A DNA stretch of 64,000 nt from Dyella choica (GTDB taxonomy: Bacteria; Pseudomonadota; Gammaproteobacteria; Xanthomonadales; Rhodanobacteraceae): contig NZ_RYYV01000003.1 of NCBI RefSeq assembly GCF_003977665.1, positions 124,001 to 188,000 of the forward strand, read 5' to 3'. Positions within the stretch are counted from its first letter, which is position 1. Each line of letters opens with the position of its first letter. A program made the translations under genes and the position numbers. This document shows positions 25,077-33,814 of this stretch, piece by piece. The notes beneath the pieces are model-generated. The model did no database searches and was not told the DNA's origin. It saw nothing but the letters and a program-made list of their open reading frames with translations.

Positions 25077-28000
25077 ATGGAAATGATTCGGCGCCTTCGG
25101 GCGGCGTTCGGAGCGAGTGTGTCACGCTTGCTCGTGGTCTTGGCGGCTGCCTCAGGTGCCCAACTTGCCTTAGCGGACGGGGCTCCCCTTCATCAGGGCG
25201 ACGTGTTTGTACTCATGACGCATGGGTACGGGTACAGCTGGGGACATATCGTCAAGCATTTCGACCACAACGGCGGCCTGGTCGATACGTTCGATTTTGG
25301 GGTCAGCAATGCCTATTGGGGAAGCATGGCGTTCGATGCCTCCAATAAGCTCTATATTCCCACCGACGGCACCAACGACGAATTGATCCACACGATCAGC
25401 AACAGCGGTGCCGTTGGCACATTTGGCGGTGGCTATACTTTGCCTACGTCGGTAGTCGTCGACAACAAAGGCAACGTCTATGTCGGTGAGAATGGCATGG
25501 CGACCCATAGTCCCGGATCCATTCTCAAGTTCGATAGCAAGGGTAGCCTGCTTGCTACTTATTCGATACCCGAGGATCCCTTCTCAGGTGACGACATCGA
25601 CGACATGGCATTGGCCAACGATCAATGCACGATGCGTTACACCTCGATCGGTCAAAGCATTCATCAAATCAACGTTTGCACAGGGGCGCCATTACCCGAT
25701 TTCGTGGCGGTCCTTCCCGATCCAACGGATGCAAGTACCGGCACGAATGAGCAGCTAAATGAAATTCGGCAGCTACCCAATGGCAACGTGCTGGTGGGTA
25801 GCTTGAGTATTGCTTATCTATTGAATAGCTCGGGCGGTATCATTCAACAGTATGAGATAAGGCAAGATTCGAGTCTCTCGTCTGTCTTTCCCGATCCCGA
25901 CAAAGTCACCTTCTGGGCGGGTGACTGGTCTGACGATACGGTCTACCGCATCAACTTACAGACAGGGGCGATCGTTACGACCATCAATGCCTGGGACCAC
26001 AATACAGATGTGGGTGGTTACACTTTGGCAGTCGTTCCCAATGCAGTAAGCCAGGACGGCAAGGAACTAGGGAAATCCTGTAATTGCATCGGCGATCCGA
26101 TCAATGCCGCGACCGGCAATGAATACAAGGACGACCAGGACATTTCGCTGGGTGCGCTGAGCCTGCACCGCTATTACAACAGCCAGACCTTTGTCACCCA
26201 GTCGCACATCGGCACCAATTGGCGCCATACGTTCGACCGAAGCCTTCAATACGTCGTCAGCGGTGGGCAGGCCACCGCAACCGCCATCCGTGACGATGGC
26301 CGGGAGCTCAAATTCACGTTGAACGCCGGGCAATGGACCTCCGCCCCCGATGTGGCCGATCGCCTGACCGCCCAGACCGATGCTTCCGGCACGGTCACTG
26401 GCTGGACGTATTTCGATGCCAGTACGCGCAACCAGGAAACTTACGATCAAAACGGCAACCTGCTTTCGATCACCGATACGGACGGCCTGGTTACGACGCT
26501 GACTTATAGCGATGCCACCACGCCTTCTAGTGTGGCACCCGCTGCAGGGCTGTTGCTCACGGTGACTGATCCGCGTGGAAGGGTGCTGCGTTTCTCCTAT
26601 AACAGCAACGCCACCGTGGCCGCCATTGCGCAGCCCGCTGGCGGCGTCGTGAGCTATGGCTACGACGGCAATGCCAATTTGACCTCCGTGGCGTACCCTG
26701 ACAAGACGTCCCGCCAGTACGTCTATAACGAAAGCACGCTCACGGGCGGCGCCAACCTTCCCGTTGCCCTGACGGGTGACATCGACGAAACCGGTACACG
26801 CTTCACCAGCGTGGCTTATGACGCTCAAGGCCGGGCCACGCTGTCGATGTTGGCCTCCAACGTGGCCGAGACCCAGGTGGCGTACAACAACGACGGCACG
26901 ACCTCGGTCACCTATCCGACTGGTTCGCAGTCGACGCTGGCCTTCAATCAGCAATTTGGTTCTTTCCACCGCACCACCGTCAGTGCGCCGTGCGGCGTGC
27001 AATGCGATCAACCCTATGCGTCGGCCACCTTCGATGCCCAGGGTTATCCCGCCTCAAGCACGGACTTCAACGGCAACCTGACCCAGACGAGTTACGACCC
27101 TTCCGGTCTGCTCAATCAGCAAATCGAGGCATCCGGGACGTCCAATCAACGGACCACCCAATTCAACTGGAACAATACGCTGCGCGTTCCTTTGACAAGA
27201 ACCGTGCTGAATGCCACCGGCCACACGGCAAGTGCCACGCAATGGGTCTACAACGGCATGGGCCAAGTGTTGGCTCGTTGCGATATCGATCCCGACCATG
27301 GCGCTGCTTCGGGCTACGCCTGTAGCGCTACCGGCAGCGTGCCCGCGGGTGTTCGTCGCACCACCTATACCTATTGCACGGCGGTCGACACCACGCATTG
27401 CCCCCAAGCGGGGCTGATGTTGACAGCGACCGGCACCCGCACCGACATCGCCCAGACCACCAGGTATAGCTACTACATGACGAGTAGCGCGAAGGACTGC
27501 CGCACCCCCGGTGCGGCCTGCCATCAAGCCGGCGACGTGCATACCATCACGGATGCCGTGGGCCACGTCACCACCCTGGCTTCTTACGACGCCGATGGCC
27601 ACGTTACGCGCACGATCGATACCAATGGCATCCCGACGGACAGGACCTACACCCCGCGCGGCTGGCTGGCTTCGCAGAGCGTGAACGGTGCGACGACGCG
27701 CTTCACCTACACGCCCTATGGCGCCGTGCAAACCGTCACCGACCCGGATGGCGTCATCACTACCTACGGCTACGACGCGGCCCATCGTCTGGTGAAGCTC
27801 AGCGATGCCCTCGGTAATTCGACCCAGTACACCCTCGACGCTGCCGGCAACAAGATCGCCGAGAAGGTCTATGACAGCGCCGGCACCTTGCACAAGACCC
27901 TGAGCCGCACCTTCAACATTCTGGGGCAGATGACCAGCACGGTCGATGGCCTCAAGCAGACGGTGTTCAATGCCAATTTGCAGGGCAGCTACGACAGCAA

Positions 28001-30182
28001 CGGCAATCTGGTGCTCAGCGCGGACGCCTTGGGCATCCAGCATAAGCTCGGCTACGACGGGCTGAACCGGCTGGTGCAGACCATCGATAATTACAATGGC
28101 AAGGATAGCGCCACGGCCAACACCCAAGGCGTCTTCGACTTCGATGCCCTGGATCGCATCGATGGCATCGGCGACCCCGATGGCTTGAACACCGTCGATA
28201 CCTACGATGGCCTGGGCAATCTCACCCAGCACACCAGCCCCGACAGCGGCAGCACCAAGAATGTCTACGACGCTGCCGGCAACCTTATCCATAGCACCGA
28301 TGCACGCGGCATCACGCGCAGCTACACCTATGACGCACTCGACCGCATGACCAGCCTGGCCACCGGCAGGGCTCGCGAAGCCGTCCGTTACGTCTACGAC
28401 GACATCAATCTCCTAACTGGCTGTAGCGCCCACTCCTATCCGATGGGCCACCTCAGTCGTGTGCTGGAGGCGACCGTCAGCACCACGTATTGTTATGACG
28501 CGCAGGGCCGAATCACCGAAAAGCGCCAAACCGTGGGCCAGCAGACCGACATCACGCGTTACAGCTACACCCCCGCCGGTCGCCTGAGCAGCATCGTGCA
28601 GCCCAGCGGCACGCGGGTCAGCTATACGCGCAACCGCAATGGCCAAATCAGCGCCGTCACGGTCACGCCGCTCAGAGGCGCTGCCTCCACCGTGGCCAGC
28701 GCGATCACCTATCTGCCTTTCGGTCCCCTTGCCGGCTACACCCTGGGCAATGGTGAGACCGTCGCGCGCGCCTACGACGCCAATTATCGTCTGACCGATC
28801 TCACCAGTGCCGCGCTGAGCCTGCATTACAGCCGCGATGCCAACGGCAACGTCATTGGCCTGACCGAAGGCGGCACCGGCAACACCTTCAGCTACGACGC
28901 TCTGGGTCGCCTTGCCACCGTCAAGGACGCAACCGGCAAGCTGCTGGAAAGCTACACCTACAGCAAGGCCGGCGATCGCTTGAGCAAAACCGGTAGTGGA
29001 CAGGACATCGGCCCGTACAGCTACCAGAGCGGCACGCATAGGCTGACTCGCATCGGCAATAATGCACGCAGCTACGACAAGGACGGCAACACCACGGGCG
29101 CCAGCGTAGCCGGCGAAACCTGGGGCTATGACTACAACGGTCGCGGCCGAATGACCGTGGTGCAGCGCAATCGCTTCCCGGTTGCGGCCTACACCGACAA
29201 CGCCTTTGGTGAACGCGTTGCCAAAGTAGCCACGATGCCGCAGTGGGAAGACAAACGCTACGTCTACAACGAACAAAGCCAGCTGATCGCCGAGCAGGAC
29301 ACCTTCGGCCGCACTGCCCAGCGTGACTATATCTGGTTGGATGACCTGCCTATTGCCGTGGTCGATAACCAGCGCAGCCGCAGTCGTGTCGATTACGTGC
29401 TGGCTGACGGCCTGAACACGCCACGCGTGATCCAGAATGCCAGAGGCACCACCATCTGGAGCTGGTCGCCGGCGGACAATGCGTTCGGTGAGCGACAGGC
29501 TCACAATCATGGCTATACGTACAACCTACGTTTCCCGGGGCAGTACTACGATGAGGAGACCGGGCTGCACCAGAACGTCAATCGGGATTACGATCCGGCG
29601 GCGGGGAGGTATCGGCAAGTGGACCCGATGGGACATGACGGTGGGCAGTGGAGTTTGTATGCCTATGTTGATAACGATCCATTAAGCCACTTTGACTACG
29701 TTGGTCTTCAGACAAACCTAAACTTATTTCCTTCTGGTTCCAGTCAATGGCAAGGGGCAAACAACTATCCGGCTAATCCAGGTATCTACACAGTGGCGGC
29801 ACACGGTAATCCACTTATGATCGTAGATGCGCAAGGCAATCCGATCCTGCCTCAGGATTTGGCGAACATGATTAAGCACGATAAAAATTATAAGCCTGGT
29901 GAGCCAGTCGTTCTTCTATCCTGCAATACAGGCGTAACCCCGTCAAAACCTTGGTATCCGTCCTCTTATGCACAATTTCTAGCCAATGACTTACCCGATG
30001 GAAGCGTTGTTTCAGCACCGAACAATTTCCTTTGGCTCAATGATGAAGGTCAGAGCGTTGTTGCTGGTGCTCGTGACGCCAATGGTCGTCCGGTTGACTG
30101 GACAGGAACAAGCATTTCGGCTGGCGGCATTACAATGGATCCTAGCAATCCAGGTAAAATGGTGCCGTTCTACCATCAATAG
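25077..30182 (+). CDS. exported Rhs/YD-repeat protein with caspase-like C-terminal tip
   Basis: A 1701-residue polymorphic-toxin-type protein. A Sec signal peptide (start ATG 25077, AGGGGA upstream, cleavage after LALA near 31) is followed by a beta-propeller-like region (about 35-340). A DUF6531-like entry follows (DPINAATGNEYKDDQDI), with many YD repeats (about 390-1440) and the Rhs core end: LNTPRVIQ, LRFPGQYYDEETGLHQN, RYRQVDPMGHDGG and LYAYVDNDPL. The last 155 residues are a distinct, less GC-rich tip. It has AAHG (His1576) and VVLLSCNTG (Cys1616) 40 residues apart, the His-Gly/Ser-Cys layout of clan CD peptidases. A frame from 25020 is possible but lacks a signal peptide at its start. 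The tip's activity is inference. Confidence 0.9.
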   Translation: MEMIRRLRAAFGASVSRLLVVLAAASGAQLALADGAPLHQGDVFVLMTHGYGYSWGHIVKHFDHNGGLVDTFDFGVSNAYWGSMAFDASNKLYIPTDGTNDELIHTISNSGAVGTFGGGYTLPTSVVVDNKGNVYVGENGMATHSPGSILKFDSKGSLLATYSIPEDPFSGDDIDDMALANDQCTMRYTSIGQSIHQINVCTGAPLPDFVAVLPDPTDASTGTNEQLNEIRQLPNGNVLVGSLSIAYLLNSSGGIIQQYEIRQDSSLSSVFPDPDKVTFWAGDWSDDTVYRINLQTGAIVTTINAWDHNTDVGGYTLAVVPNAVSQDGKELGKSCNCIGDPINAATGNEYKDDQDISLGALSLHRYYNSQTFVTQSHIGTNWRHTFDRSLQYVVSGGQATATAIRDDGRELKFTLNAGQWTSAPDVADRLTAQTDASGTVTGWTYFDASTRNQETYDQNGNLLSITDTDGLVTTLTYSDATTPSSVAPAAGLLLTVTDPRGRVLRFSYNSNATVAAIAQPAGGVVSYGYDGNANLTSVAYPDKTSRQYVYNESTLTGGANLPVALTGDIDETGTRFTSVAYDAQGRATLSMLASNVAETQVAYNNDGTTSVTYPTGSQSTLAFNQQFGSFHRTTVSAPCGVQCDQPYASATFDAQGYPASSTDFNGNLTQTSYDPSGLLNQQIEASGTSNQRTTQFNWNNTLRVPLTRTVLNATGHTASATQWVYNGMGQVLARCDIDPDHGAASGYACSATGSVPAGVRRTTYTYCTAVDTTHCPQAGLMLTATGTRTDIAQTTRYSYYMTSSAKDCRTPGAACHQAGDVHTITDAVGHVTTLASYDADGHVTRTIDTNGIPTDRTYTPRGWLASQSVNGATTRFTYTPYGAVQTVTDPDGVITTYGYDAAHRLVKLSDALGNSTQYTLDAAGNKIAEKVYDSAGTLHKTLSRTFNILGQMTSTVDGLKQTVFNANLQGSYDSNGNLVLSADALGIQHKLGYDGLNRLVQTIDNYNGKDSATANTQGVFDFDALDRIDGIGDPDGLNTVDTYDGLGNLTQHTSPDSGSTKNVYDAAGNLIHSTDARGITRSYTYDALDRMTSLATGRAREAVRYVYDDINLLTGCSAHSYPMGHLSRVLEATVSTTYCYDAQGRITEKRQTVGQQTDITRYSYTPAGRLSSIVQPSGTRVSYTRNRNGQISAVTVTPLRGAASTVASAITYLPFGPLAGYTLGNGETVARAYDANYRLTDLTSAALSLHYSRDANGNVIGLTEGGTGNTFSYDALGRLATVKDATGKLLESYTYSKAGDRLSKTGSGQDIGPYSYQSGTHRLTRIGNNARSYDKDGNTTGASVAGETWGYDYNGRGRMTVVQRNRFPVAAYTDNAFGERVAKVATMPQWEDKRYVYNEQSQLIAEQDTFGRTAQRDYIWLDDLPIAVVDNQRSRSRVDYVLADGLNTPRVIQNARGTTIWSWSPADNAFGERQAHNHGYTYNLRFPGQYYDEETGLHQNVNRDYDPAAGRYRQVDPMGHDGGQWSLYAYVDNDPLSHFDYVGLQTNLNLFPSGSSQWQGANNYPANPGIYTVAAHGNPLMIVDAQGNPILPQDLANMIKHDKNYKPGEPVVLLSCNTGVTPSKPWYPSSYAQFLANDLPDGSVVSAPNNFLWLNDEGQSVVAGARDANGRPVDWTGTSISAGGITMDPSNPGKMVPFYHQ

Positions 30183-30191
30183 GGTACTGAG

Positions 30192-30596
30192 ATGACAAGA
30201 ACCGGTCGCTTCCTTGCGCTACTCTTTTTTGCACTGAGCAGTGAATCATTATTCGCTGCTCCTTCTCAAGACTTTTTAGAGAAGGATTACGTGCTGAATT
30301 CACAGCAAAGGCAAGAGCTCATCGAGCAAGCGCTCGATGGGTCAGGTCAGGCTGCTCTGCGCCTTTCCAGATTCTACTCAAATGTAACGCTAAATCTGGA
30401 TGAGGCGTTGAAATGGGCAATCATTGGAGCCGAAAATGGTGATTCGAATTGTGAGTACACTGCGTATGGATTTCTAATTAGTAGATCTTCATCAGATGAT
30501 AGACGGCGTGCGCAGTTTTGGCTCAAGAAGGCAGCAGGCCAGGGTTATCAACCCGCAATTGAACATTTGAAAGTCGAGAATAAATTTACCCAATAG
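30192..30596 (+). CDS. exported Sel1-like repeat protein, candidate immunity partner
   Basis: A 134-residue protein with a Sec signal peptide (cleavage after LFA near 22) and two helical Sel1-like repeats. These are around LDEALKWAIIGAENGDSNCEYTAYG and DDRRRAQFWLKKAAGQGYQPAIEHL; the second has the typical 'A..W..KAA.QG...A' spacing. It begins 9 bases after the Rhs stop and shares the Rhs tip's lower GC content. A gene directly behind the toxin tip is the normal place for an immunity gene, and export would match a toxin acting in the envelope. The function is inference from position. Confidence 0.72.
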   Translation: MTRTGRFLALLFFALSSESLFAAPSQDFLEKDYVLNSQQRQELIEQALDGSGQAALRLSRFYSNVTLNLDEALKWAIIGAENGDSNCEYTAYGFLISRSSSDDRRRAQFWLKKAAGQGYQPAIEHLKVENKFTQ

Positions 30597-30601
30597 GGTG
30601 A

Positions 30602-30934
30602 ATGATCGAGTCTTGTGTGTTGTTAATTATGTCAAAGATAAAAATTCTTGCGTTCATTATGATTGGTGCATTGGTCCATTTTGGCCTGTTGTTGGCGGTC
30701 ATTTTTAGACGACTGGACTGTGGAGTACAGTTGCATTGTGTGAGTCGGATTAACACGCTAGCAGGCGTCATTCTGGCATTCCCAATAAATTTATTTTCGA
30801 GCTCCCTTTATTCCCATGGCGTTGGGTTGGGGAGTTGGTACTTTATTTTGATGTTTGCAAATTCGCTCCTGGCCGTTACCTTGATTTGGTTTGTGTTTAT
30901 TAAACTGCTCTTTGGTCGGAATAAGGTGGCCTGA
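30602..30934 (+). CDS. small membrane protein behind the Rhs locus
   Basis: A 110-residue, AT-rich gene product with three predicted membrane helices (about 12-34, 50-68, 78-103). The ATG at 30602 lies 5 bases after the Sel1-like gene. An internal ATG at 30629 (MSKIKILAFIM) is an alternative start. No family is recognised. It is possibly a second immunity or accessory gene of the toxin cassette. Confidence 0.55.
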   Translation: MIESCVLLIMSKIKILAFIMIGALVHFGLLLAVIFRRLDCGVQLHCVSRINTLAGVILAFPINLFSSSLYSHGVGLGSWYFILMFANSLLAVTLIWFVFIKLLFGRNKVA

Positions 30935-31029
30935 CTCATCCTTGCGAAAAGATTGCAATATGGGACAGTCAACTTCATCTCTTCTCGCCTTGACGTGTTT
31001 TCGTGAGCGAAATTAATGGAGGTGTTATA

Positions 31030-31167
31030 GTGAGTCAAAGGATGTATTGGGACATCCACGAAATGATGAATGCTTCAGGCCCCGGAGTGAACAGTCCCGC
31101 TGCCGTGCTGAACGGCGCTCCTGTTGTAAACCCGAATTACTTCATTCCCGGCCGAGGCGGAAATTGA
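31030..31167 (+). CDS. 45-residue peptide of unknown function
   Basis: A short frame starting with GTG, with an excellent GGAGG site 7 bases upstream. It encodes a peptide rich in Asn, Pro and Gly that ends NPNYFIPGRGGN. The next gene begins one base after its stop, so it looks like the first gene of a two-gene operon. It has no signal peptide and no recognised family. It may be a genuine small protein or the leftover C-terminus of a displaced Rhs tip. Confidence 0.5.
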   Translation: MSQRMYWDIHEMMNASGPGVNSPAAVLNGAPVVNPNYFIPGRGGN

Positions 31168-31168
31168 G

Positions 31169-31705
31169 ATGTTCCGTAGCACACGCTTTTCTGCATCTAT
31201 TATTGCTTTGTGCGTGGTATCTCTTTCTGCATGTGCGTGGCCGTTCAGTGGCCCAGTCAAAGACATTCGCGTAGTAACTTTAACCCACGTCGACTTGAAG
31301 GATCAGCCACAAATAGAGTGGATGAGCAATGCTCCACGGCCATCCAGGATTCTTACGCGAATCGACTTTACAACGGCCACCGACCTTCTGGCTCTCGCCA
31401 GGAGGAAGGAATTCAACGTCACGTATGCGGTTGGCGCATGCAATAAACGTGGTGTGGTGAACAGTGTTGACACGTACGGTGGCGTATTTTGGGATGGTGC
31501 CACTATCACTCCTTATGTTAAAGACATTCCTGGTTACGCCGCTGCAGTTGCTAAAGGCGGCCTGATGACCTATCACGTTTACGTACTGATTCCTGCGACC
31601 GAGGCTGGCAAGCAATTGTGCTTCACCCTTGCTGGAGGAAACATGCTGGGAGGTCATCTGCGTTCCAATGCCGCAGTGATGCCAAATGTACCTACCGGAC
31701 GGTGA
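31169..31705 (+). CDS. small lipoprotein of unknown function
   Basis: A 178-residue putative lipoprotein. The signal peptide has a lipobox VVSLSAC (Cys near residue 22). The mature domain is beta-rich (VRVVT-like strands, ILTRIDFTTATDLLALARRKEFNVTYAVGAC) with three further cysteines. No family recognised. It starts one base after the 45-residue peptide gene and is AT-richer than the chromosome. It belongs to the run of small envelope proteins behind the Rhs gene. Confidence 0.7.
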   Translation: MFRSTRFSASIIALCVVSLSACAWPFSGPVKDIRVVTLTHVDLKDQPQIEWMSNAPRPSRILTRIDFTTATDLLALARRKEFNVTYAVGACNKRGVVNSVDTYGGVFWDGATITPYVKDIPGYAAAVAKGGLMTYHVYVLIPATEAGKQLCFTLAGGNMLGGHLRSNAAVMPNVPTGR

Positions 31706-31828
31706 GATGGCTCCTCATGGGGCTAAGGGAATGGAGCGACGCAATGGCGAGACGCTATCTGGCTTGATTGGTGACCGGTACGATTGGTGCTCATCACCTG
31801 CGTGTCGCCCATAGGGGAGCTAAAAAAG

Positions 31829-32497
31829 ATGCGAATGTTAGCCTTTGTGTGTGGGGTATTCGCCATTTGCACGTGCGCTGCATCCGAACTTCATGTGATC
31901 GGCGGCGCTAAGACAAAATTTTGCCTTCCCGATATCAATAAAGTGGCGGATGTTCCTTGGGTGCCAGAAGATTTGCCCGGGACTCCAAGTGCGTTTGCCT
32001 TCGCTGGTTGTGCAACGATGTCCGATCATCATGTGAAGGATTGCGGCACCCCATCTTCCATTGTCGGCGGGCTTGTAGAGGCGAAATCTGCTTACAGGTC
32101 CCAAAGATGGGGGGATGTCGGTGTGAGCGCCTTGCTTAAAAAAATAGCGTCGGCCCCTGGCGCTGAGTTGAAGCCAGCCCAAGATGGCGCGGTCGTCATT
32201 GTGCATAACGAGAAGCTTTGGAAGCCAGACTGGTTTATCTGGGGAAAGGCGAGGAGGCTTGCTAGTCAGACTAAGCCGCATCTAGAGGACGATGATGTTT
32301 TGTTGGCATCTTGCCACTATCTTCCTACCATGTCTTTCAGGTCATTTGGTGCTTATGTTTTCGATTGTGATCGGTCAATACTTGCCGGCGACTATGCGCT
32401 TCAATACACCTATCGCTCGGAAACTCTGGTTCCGGCAGATTTAAAATCTTTAGATGCAGCAATGATTGCAGCAATCGACCAATGGCGTTGCGACTAA
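31829..32497 (+). CDS. exported protein of unknown function
   Basis: A 222-residue secreted protein. The signal peptide MRMLAFVCGVFAICTCAAS is cleaved near residue 19. The mature part has seven cysteines in CLPD, AGCATM, KDCGTP, ASCHYL, FDCDRS and WRCD contexts, which suggests disulfides. The start ATG at 31829 follows GGGGAG with 9-base spacing; a frame from 31784 lacks a ribosome site. No family recognised. It stands between small membrane protein genes in the accessory region. Confidence 0.68.
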   Translation: MRMLAFVCGVFAICTCAASELHVIGGAKTKFCLPDINKVADVPWVPEDLPGTPSAFAFAGCATMSDHHVKDCGTPSSIVGGLVEAKSAYRSQRWGDVGVSALLKKIASAPGAELKPAQDGAVVIVHNEKLWKPDWFIWGKARRLASQTKPHLEDDDVLLASCHYLPTMSFRSFGAYVFDCDRSILAGDYALQYTYRSETLVPADLKSLDAAMIAAIDQWRCD

Positions 32498-32540
32498 CCC
32501 CTGTGATTACGGCTGATCAAGCGGGTGGCGTGTCATCGCC

Positions 32541-32825
32541 ATGAGATTATCAATAACGGGGATAGTGTTTTCATTGATATTTATTTTTCTATCGGTGTGG
32601 TGTTTGATCTCCGAGTTGGGAGGTGCGGGGGAGGCAATAACTCTCATTGCCTACGTAACCATACCGTTTTCGTGGGTGATAGGGTTCTTTTGCATGTTTA
32701 TGCAGCAGATCCTTGGTATGTCAGACACGGCAACAAATTGGTCGATGTTTACGTTGGACGTCATTTTCGGGGTTTTGGAATTCTATTTTTTGGGGTGGCT
32801 CTTGGAGCGCCCCCTCCGTCGATGA
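32541..32825 (+). CDS. small three-helix membrane protein
   Basis: A 94-residue hydrophobic protein with three predicted membrane helices (about 5-25, 33-55, 66-88) and a basic C-terminus. Another frame over the same bases encodes a less protein-like sequence. No recognised family and no clear ribosome site. It follows the exported protein by 43 bases and is probably part of the same accessory run. Confidence 0.5.
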   Translation: MRLSITGIVFSLIFIFLSVWCLISELGGAGEAITLIAYVTIPFSWVIGFFCMFMQQILGMSDTATNWSMFTLDVIFGVLEFYFLGWLLERPLRR

Positions 32826-33068
32826 AAATTGGGGCGGTGAGTTTCACTATGATTGAGCCATGGGCCTTTCCGAAAAAAACGGCAGTGGGGCGTCACAGTC
32901 AAAACCTTCACGCTCGTGCTCCTTGGCGGTCCATACGCCGCAATTGAAATCACCGTCATGCGTGTGCGCGTCGCCTTCTGAAGAAAGCGCGGCGTGTTCG
33001 TCCGTTTCGTTGAGCCGCAAGACCTGCTTGTTCGGATAAGCCCTGCCGGTGACCGCACCTAATGCGGA

Positions 33069-33749
33069 TCAGCCGCGCTGATACCGCACCTTGAACAACT
33101 CGTGGTTGTTACGTAGACCTAGCTTGCGAAACGCGGAATGCTTCTGCGCGCTGATCGTGGTAACCGACCGGGAAAATTTTTTGGCGATGGCCGTGATGGA
33201 CATGCCATCGAGCATGCAGCGCAGCACCTCGTGTTCCCGTGCAGAAAGCTTGAAGGCGTCCAGTAACTCGTCGCCGAGGTCTGCGACGGGCTTGTCACTG
33301 GGTTTGGCGGGGTGAATAGGATCGATGGTATCAACCAGGTACTGGCTGAAATAGGTTCGGCCCGCCGCCACCGCTCGGATGGCGAAATGCAGTTCGGACT
33401 CATGCTGCGTCTTGCCAATAAAGCCGTGGGCGCCGACCTTCTTCGCCAGAGCTATCGTAGCGGTGTTGCAGTGGGACGACACCACCAAGACCCGCACAGA
33501 TGGATAGTGCAGGTGCAGGGAGCGCAGCAGCTTGGCGCCATCGGTATCGGCCGCGCCCAGGGCGTAGTCCGTCACGACTACGTCGGGTCGGTTTTGCTTT
33601 AAAGCCTCGAAGAGTTCCCGCGGAGTGCAAAAGCTGCCGGTCACGTCCAATCCGTACTCATGCTTGAGCAGCAGCTCCATGGCATGGCGTACCAGTACGT
33701 GGTCTTCGAGCAACATCACGCGCAAGCGCGGCGTCATGGTATCGGACAT
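33069..33749 (-). CDS. NarL/FixJ-type response regulator
   Basis: A 226-residue two-component regulator. The receiver domain has the acidic pair Glu15/Asp16, phospho-acceptor Asp61 (VVVTDYALG) and Lys near 112 (GFIGKTQ). The LuxR-type helix-turn-helix (about 165-220) reads LSAREHEVLRCMLDGMSITAIAKKFSRSVTTISAQKHSAFRKLGL. All key receiver residues are intact. GGGAG lies 6 bases before the ATG. No histidine kinase is adjacent; the neighbouring gene encodes a pseudo-receiver/HPt protein that might feed phosphate to it. Confidence 0.92.
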   Translation of the reverse strand: MSDTMTPRLRVMLLEDHVLVRHAMELLLKHEYGLDVTGSFCTPRELFEALKQNRPDVVVTDYALGAADTDGAKLLRSLHLHYPSVRVLVVSSHCNTATIALAKKVGAHGFIGKTQHESELHFAIRAVAAGRTYFSQYLVDTIDPIHPAKPSDKPVADLGDELLDAFKLSAREHEVLRCMLDGMSITAIAKKFSRSVTTISAQKHSAFRKLGLRNNHELFKVRYQRG

Positions 33750-33814
33750 GGCTTACTCCCTTTCCAGATTAGCCTGATGTTCGCTTTTCCTCTCCCGCTG
33801 CTCGCATCTTCTGC

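Noticed and set aside
26067-29510. Three long minus-strand frames across the Rhs gene
   Set aside because: Shadows produced by the regular YD-repeat codon pattern; no start signals or domains.
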